DNA from: an uncultured Oscillospiraceae bacterium
GTDB lineage: Bacteria; Bacillota; Clostridia; Oscillospirales; Oscillospiraceae
Assembly (NCBI GenBank): GCA_947625045.1
Contig: CANQMW010000002.1
Coordinates: forward strand, 62,001-126,000
Reading direction: 5' to 3'
Length of the DNA: 64,000 bases
The translations under genes were made by a program, and so were the position numbers. Positions 59,640 to 64,000 of the stretch are shown here, piece after piece (the stretch's first letter is position 1; each line of letters starts with the position of its first letter). The notes beneath the pieces are model-generated. The model had not been told where the DNA came from, made no database searches, and was given only the letters and a program-made list of their open reading frames with translations.

Positions 59640-60977
59640 ATGGAACGCATCAAGCCCCGGACCCTGTCCGGGTTTATGGAGCTGCTGCCCGGGCCCCAGG
59701 CACAGATGGACGCCGTCATGCAGGTGCTGCGGGATACCTACGCCCTGTACGGCTTTACCGCCATCGACACCCCCGCCATCGAGGCGGCGGAGGTGCTGCT
59801 GGCCAAGGGCGGCGGCGAGACGGAAAAGCAGATATACCGCTTCATGAAAGGGGACCATGACCTGGCCCTCCGGTTCGACCTGACCGTGCCTTTGGCCAAG
59901 TACGTGGCCATGCACTACGGGGAGCTGGCCTTCCCCTTCCGCCGCTGCCAGATCGGCAAGGTCTATCGGGGCGAGCGGAGCCAGCGGGGCCGGTTCCGGG
60001 AGTTCTACCAGGCGGACATCGACGTCATCGGCGACGGGAGTCTGGATATCGCCAACGACGCGGAGATGCCGGCGGTGATATGTGAAGTGTTCCGCCGGCT
60101 TGGCATCGAGCGGTTCTGCATCCGCATCAATAACCGGAAGATTTTGAACGGGCTGTTCGCGTACCTGGGCGTGGGGGACCGGGCCGGGGCGGTGATGACC
60201 GCCGTGGACAAGCTGGAGAAGATCGGCCGGGACAAGGTGGCGGGGCTGCTCGAAGGGCTGGGCATGACCGCGGCCGCGGCGGCGGAGCTTTTGGATGTGC
60301 TGGCGTCCGATGACCCCATGGGGACCCTGGCGGCCCTCGCCGGGAAGAATGAGACCTTGGATGCTGGTATATCCGAGCTCAAGGCCGTCACCGGCCTGCT
60401 GCCCACCTTGGGCGTGCCGGACGACAAGTGGCGGGTGGACCTGACCATCGCCCGGGGCTTGGACTACTACACCGGCACGGTGTATGAGACCCAGCTTCTG
60501 GACCATCCGGAGGTGGGAAGCGTGTGCTCCGGCGGGCGCTATGACGACCTGGCGGGGTATTATACCGACAAAAAGCTGCCCGGCGTGGGCCTCTCCATCG
60601 GCGTGACGCGGCTTTTCTACATCCTCCAGGAGCAGGGGCTTTTGAATGAGGACCTGCCCACCGCCCCCTGCGACGCGCTGGTGATCCCCCTGGGGGAGGA
60701 CATGGGCTACGCCATGGCCTGTGCCACCGTTTTGCGCCAGGCGGGCGTGCGGACCCAGGTGTATACGGAAAAGAAAAAGACCAAGGCCAAGTTCGCCTAC
60801 GCGGACAAGCTGGCCGTGCCCTACGCCGTGGTTGTGGGCGGTGACGAGGAAGCCAGCGGCACCGTGGGGCTCAAGGACCTGCGGGCGGGGGGCCAGGTGA
60901 CCGTGTCCGCCGCCGAGGCCGCCGATATCATAAAAAAGAGCATAGCCAGGCACGTGAAGCCTGTGAAGGGAGAGTAA
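59640..60977 (+). CDS. hisS: Histidyl-tRNA synthetase (LRFDLTVP type)
   Basis: A 445-residue class II synthetase. Motif 1/2 region LALRFDLTVPLAKYVAMHYG, motif 2 VYRGERSQRGRFREFYQAD, the histidine-binding block RGLDYYTGTVYETQ, motif 3 GVGLSIGVTRLF, and a C-terminal anticodon-binding domain are all present. The form LRFDLTVPLA and RGLDYYTGTVYE is commoner in eukaryotic/archaeal-type HisRS than in the E. coli type (LRPEGTA). It is not HisZ because the histidine and ATP motifs and the anticodon domain are intact. A 10-bp hairpin (59600-59625) lies before it. aspS follows after seven bases. Confidence 0.93.
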   Translation: MERIKPRTLSGFMELLPGPQAQMDAVMQVLRDTYALYGFTAIDTPAIEAAEVLLAKGGGETEKQIYRFMKGDHDLALRFDLTVPLAKYVAMHYGELAFPFRRCQIGKVYRGERSQRGRFREFYQADIDVIGDGSLDIANDAEMPAVICEVFRRLGIERFCIRINNRKILNGLFAYLGVGDRAGAVMTAVDKLEKIGRDKVAGLLEGLGMTAAAAAELLDVLASDDPMGTLAALAGKNETLDAGISELKAVTGLLPTLGVPDDKWRVDLTIARGLDYYTGTVYETQLLDHPEVGSVCSGGRYDDLAGYYTDKKLPGVGLSIGVTRLFYILQEQGLLNEDLPTAPCDALVIPLGEDMGYAMACATVLRQAGVRTQVYTEKKKTKAKFAYADKLAVPYAVVVGGDEEASGTVGLKDLRAGGQVTVSAAEAADIIKKSIARHVKPVKGE

Positions 60978-60984
60978 AGAGACT

Positions 60985-62763
60985 ATGACACAAATGCGCA
61001 CCCATACCTGCGGCGAGCTGCGTCTTTCCGACGCGGGGAAGCAGGTGAAGATCGTCGGCTGGATGGAGAACGTCCGGGAGGTGGGCTCTGCCCTGGCCTT
61101 CGCGGTCATCCGGGACTTTTACGGCACCACCCAGGTGGTGGCTGAGACCGAGGATATGGTGAAGGCCTTCCGGGCCATCACCAAGGAGAGCACCGTCTCC
61201 GTCACCGGCACGGTCCGGGAGCGGGACAACAAAAACCCCAAGATACCCACCGGCGATATCGAGGTGGTCCCCCAGGCCGTGGAGGTGCTGGGCCGGTGCC
61301 ACTATAACGAGCTGCCCTTTGAGATAAACCGCAGCCGGGAGGCGGATGAGACATTGCGGCTCAAGTACCGGTATCTCGACCTTCGCAATCCCGCGGTGAA
61401 GAAGAACATCATCCTCCGCTGCAATGTGGTGGCGGCGCTTCGCAGCGCCATGCTGGCCCATGACTTCCTGGAGATCACCACCCCCATCCTGACCGCCTCC
61501 AGTCCGGAGGGGGCCCGGGACTACCTGGTGCCCGCCCGGAAGCATCCCGGCAAGTTCTACGCCCTGCCCCAGGCGCCCCAGCAGTTCAAGCAGCTTTTGA
61601 TGACCTCCGGCTTCGACCGGTACTTCCAGATCGCCCCCTGCTTCCGGGACGAGGACGCCCGGGGCGACCGCTCCCCCGGTGAGTTCTACCAGCTGGATAT
61701 GGAGATGGCCTTCGCCAGCCAGGAGGACGTGTTCGCCGTCATCGAGGACGTGCTGCCGCCCATCTTCGCCAAGTACGGCACCTACGACATCGCCTCCAAG
61801 CCGCCTTTTAAGCGCATCAGCTTCAACGACGCCATGGAGACCTACGGCACCGACAAGCCGGACCTGCGCATCGACCTGACCGTGAAGGATATGACCGACC
61901 TGGCCCATGGCACCGAGGGCTTTGAGCCCTTCGCCCAGGCGAAGACCGTGAAGCTGGTGCCCTGCACCGGCGCGGAGCTCACCCGCAAGCAGATAGACAA
62001 GCTCTGCGACGACATCGCCGTCCAGTCCGGCAAAAAGCCCTACTGGGTGCGCATGGATGAAAATGGCGCCCTGGTGGGCGGCGTGGCCAAGTTCCTTGTG
62101 GGCCATGAGGAGGAGCTGAAGGCTCTCGGTATGGCTCCCGGCGCACTGGGCGTCATCGCCGCGGGCACGAAGGACGAGGCCCGAAAGACCGCCGGCGTGG
62201 CGGTGAAGATGCTGGGCGCGGCCGTGCCCGGCCATATGGATGAAAAGCGCTACGAGTTCTGCTGGATCGTGGACTTCCCCATGTTCGAGATCGGGGAGGA
62301 GTCCGGCGAGCTTGAGTTCTGCCACAACCCCTTCTCCATGCCCAACGGCGGCCTGGAGGTCCTGGAAAAGGCGGAAAAGGGCGAGGTGGACCCCCTGGAC
62401 ATCTACGCCTATCAGTATGACCTGGTGTGCAACGGCGTGGAGCTCTCCTCCGGCGCGGTGCGGAACCACGACCCCGACATCATGGTCAAGGCCTTTGAGA
62501 TGGTGGGCCTGGGGGAGGCCGACGTGAAGGCCAAGTTCCCCGCCATGTACAACGCCTTCTGCTACGGCGCGCCCCCTCACGCGGGCATCGCTCCGGGCGT
62601 GGACCGCATGGTCATGCTCCTGGCCGGCGAGCCCTCCATCCGGGAGATCATCCCCTTCCCCATGAACAAGAACGCCCAGGACGTGATGATGGACGCCCCC
62701 TCCGCCGTGGAGCAAAAGCAGCTGGACGAACTGCATATCGCGGTCGTCGGGGTAGAGGAGTAA
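60985..62763 (+). CDS. aspS: Aspartyl-tRNA synthetase
   Basis: A 592-residue bacterial-type AspRS. The N-terminal OB anticodon domain has VKIVGWMENVREVGSALAFA, and LRLKYRYLDLRNPAVKKNII leads into motif 1. Motif 2 is FQIAPCFRDEDARGDRSPGE, followed by FYQLDMEM. The bacterial insertion (GAD) domain is present at about 290-410, and motif 3 is GIAPGVDRMVMLLAGEPSIR. Whether it is discriminating or also charges tRNA-Asn is not resolved here. It forms the standard hisS-aspS pair of Firmicutes. Confidence 0.97.
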   Translation: MTQMRTHTCGELRLSDAGKQVKIVGWMENVREVGSALAFAVIRDFYGTTQVVAETEDMVKAFRAITKESTVSVTGTVRERDNKNPKIPTGDIEVVPQAVEVLGRCHYNELPFEINRSREADETLRLKYRYLDLRNPAVKKNIILRCNVVAALRSAMLAHDFLEITTPILTASSPEGARDYLVPARKHPGKFYALPQAPQQFKQLLMTSGFDRYFQIAPCFRDEDARGDRSPGEFYQLDMEMAFASQEDVFAVIEDVLPPIFAKYGTYDIASKPPFKRISFNDAMETYGTDKPDLRIDLTVKDMTDLAHGTEGFEPFAQAKTVKLVPCTGAELTRKQIDKLCDDIAVQSGKKPYWVRMDENGALVGGVAKFLVGHEEELKALGMAPGALGVIAAGTKDEARKTAGVAVKMLGAAVPGHMDEKRYEFCWIVDFPMFEIGEESGELEFCHNPFSMPNGGLEVLEKAEKGEVDPLDIYAYQYDLVCNGVELSSGAVRNHDPDIMVKAFEMVGLGEADVKAKFPAMYNAFCYGAPPHAGIAPGVDRMVMLLAGEPSIREIIPFPMNKNAQDVMMDAPSAVEQKQLDELHIAVVGVEE

Positions 62764-62788
62764 TATTCGCCGCGAAGCCGCGCACCAC

Positions 62789-62938
62789 TTAAGGCTCCCT
62801 TGTGCAAAGGGAGCTGGCTCCGGCGATAGCCGGAGACTGAGGGATTGTTGCCACAGGCCGGGGTGTTTTCCAAGACTGGCAACAACCCCTCCGAGCCGCC
62901 TTACGGCGGCCCACCTCCCCTTGCACAGGGGAGGCTTT
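62789..62938 (-). repeat. MITE-like intergenic repeat, inverted orientation
   Basis: The only copy read on the minus strand: it begins AAGGCTCCCTTGTGCAAAGG, then TGACTGAGGGATTG-type sequence (ACTGAGGGATTGT), ACAACCCCTCCGAG, hairpin GCCGCCTTACGGCGGC and CCTCCCCTTGCACAGGGGAGG. The spacer between halves is longer than in other copies. Lies between aspS and the comM-like gene. Confidence 0.88.
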
Positions 62939-62964
62939 GCCTGTAACGAAAGGAGGAACCGCCC

Positions 62965-64000
62965 ATGTATTCTCGCATACGTTCCCTTGGCATCAAAGGA
63001 ATAGGGGGCTACGAGGTGGAGCTGGAGACCTCCATCTCCTCCGGCCTGCCCAGGCTTGACATGGTGGGCCTGCCCGACGCCGCCGTGAAGGAGGCCGCCG
63101 ACCGGGTCCGGGCCGCGGTGAAGCACAACGGCTGGGACTTTCCGGTGAGCCGCATCACGGTTAATCTCGCCCCGGCGGACACGAAAAAGGCCGGCACGGT
63201 CTATGACATGCCGGTGCTGCTGGGCATTCTCACCGCCTCGGGGCAGATCAAGGCCCCCCGGGCGGACGACATGTTTTTCGGCGAGCTGTCCCTGACGGGG
63301 CAGCTCCGGCCCGTTTCCGGGGCGCTGCCCATGGCCCTGGCCGCAGAGGCGGCGGGGGCAAAGCGCCTGTTCGTACCCAAGGACAACGCCGCGGAGGCGG
63401 CCTTTGCCCAGGGCTTGGAGGTATACCCGGTGGAGGACGTGCGCAAGCTTGCCGCCTTCCTGGCCGGGGAGGGGGACATGACCCCCGCCGCCCCCGGCGT
63501 CATCCGCCCGGGCGCCGCGCCTGTGCCGGACTTTTTTGAGGTCAAGGCCCAGGAGAACGTGAAGCGGGCCCTGGAGGTGGCCGCCGCGGGCGGCCACAAC
63601 GTGCTCATGGTGGGCCCGCCGGGAGCGGGCAAGAGCATGCTTGCCAAGCGCCTGCCTGGCATATTGCCGGACATGAGCCGGGAGGAGGCGCTGCGCACCA
63701 CGGCCATATGGTCCGTGGCGGGGCTCACCACCGCCGCTGACCCCATCGTGGGCCGCCGGCCCTTCCGGGCGCCCAACCAGACCGCCTCCCGCCAGGCCTT
63801 GGCCGGGGGCGCGGATTTAAAGCCCGGGGAGATGAGCCTGGCCCACAACGGGGTGCTGTTTCTCGATGAGCTGCCGGAATTTCACCGGGACGTGCTGGAC
63901 CTGCTGCGCCAGCCCCTGGAGGACGGGGAGATCACCGTCTCCCGGGCCTCCGGCTCCGTCACCTACCCCAGCCGGTTCATGCTGGTGTGCGCCATGAACC
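62965..64000 (+). CDS. comM: YifB/ComM-family Mg-chelatase-like AAA ATPase (3' truncated by window)
   Basis: The first 345 codons of a ComM/YifB protein. The N-terminal Lon-protease-like ChlI domain begins [20 protein letters not shown] with [20 protein letters not shown]. The AAA part has [20 protein letters not shown] (Walker A), [16 protein letters not shown] and [20 protein letters not shown] (Walker B). ComM is a branch-migration helicase in natural transformation. The frame is open to the window end. AAAGGAGGAACCGCCC precedes the ATG. Confidence 0.93.
   Translation, partial: MYSRIRSLGIKGIGGYEVELETSISSGLPRLDMVGLPDAAVKEAADRVRAAVKHNGWDFPVSRITVNLAPADTKKAGTVYDMPVLLGILTASGQIKAPRADDMFFGELSLTGQLRPVSGALPMALAAEAAGAKRLFVPKDNAAEAAFAQGLEVYPVEDVRKLAAFLAGEGDMTPAAPGVIRPGAAPVPDFFEVKAQENVKRALEVAAAGGHNVLMVGPPGAGKSMLAKRLPGILPDMSREEALRTTAIWSVAGLTTAADPIVGRRPFRAPNQTASRQALAGGADLKPGEMSLAHNGVLFLDELPEFHRDVLDLLRQPLEDGEITVSRASGSVTYPSRFMLVCAMN

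Noticed and set aside
59640-60977. HisZ (ATP phosphoribosyltransferase regulatory subunit) as an alternative to HisRS
   Set aside because: Motif 2, the histidine-binding RGLDYYTG block, motif 3 and an anticodon-binding domain are all intact, and aspS follows.
60928-63597. An 889-codon open minus-strand frame across aspS and comM
   Set aside because: Shadow of three well-identified plus-strand features (hisS end, aspS, comM) and it runs through a repeat element.

Overview
The window reads as chromosome of a high-GC member of the Clostridia, most likely a gut Oscillospiraceae/Ruminococcaceae relative. Evidence: Firmicute core genes (hprK, rapZ, whiA, an hrcA-grpE-dnaK-dnaJ cluster behind a CIRCE operator, a dnaD/dnaC-type pair, mreCD-PBP), strong GC bias at third codon positions, and a MITE-like intergenic repeat in seven copies. 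This placement is an inference from gene content; no rRNA, tRNA or CRISPR array was recognised.

Layout. 1-4.4 kb: metal efflux (stand-alone HMA protein plus P-type ATPase), a small XRE/'MPDY' peptide module, a YihY membrane protein and a Fur-family regulator. 4.4-7.5 kb: an MBOAT acyltransferase with an SGNH-like partner, lower in GC. 7.5-15.5 kb: DUF2461, a CDF transporter, an ECF sigma factor with a DUF4179 protein, two CNNM/CorC proteins, and a SnoaL-like gene overlapping a RhuM-family gene. 15.5-25.1 kb: rpmB, then hprK, murB, rapZ, whiA, dnaE, hflX and yigZ. 25.1-28.4 kb: an accessory island made of a tandemly duplicated cassette. Each cassette has a Nif11-like double-glycine precursor peptide facing a 288-290 aa protein of unknown family, with three copies of a 21-bp-spaced direct-repeat operator. 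28.4-33 kb: dgt, dnaG, rpoD. 33-33.8 kb: a possible type I toxin-antitoxin-like pair and a second XRE/'MPDY' module. 33.8-38.8 kb: heat-shock cluster. 38.9-46.8 kb: PMT-family glycosyltransferase, PHP phosphatase, rpiB, DUF4015-like protein, RHH protein, clpB. 46.8-49.9 kb: two antibiotic-type genes (ABC-F, MFS), both with attenuator-like leaders. 49.9-64 kb: dnaC-like, dnaD, PHP phosphoesterase, U32 peptidase, maf, mreC, mreD, PBP2, mgsA, hisS, aspS and the start of a comM/yifB gene cut by the window end.

The most interesting candidate new system is the duplicated peptide cassette at 25.1-28.4 kb. The 288-290 aa paralogs show four or five repeated beta-hairpins ending in K/N-x-(Y/F)-Y motifs. 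That is loosely reminiscent of ABBA-fold prenyltransferases, but this is a hypothesis only. Next come the two hairpin-bracketed XRE/small-protein modules, and the convergent small-RNA / 27-codon peptide locus at 33.0-33.2 kb. Several starts were moved from the longest reading frame to ribosome-binding-site-supported positions. Several genes use unusual starts: GTG for the sigma factor, TTG for mreC, CTG for the second XRE gene, and hflX has an unresolved 5' end.
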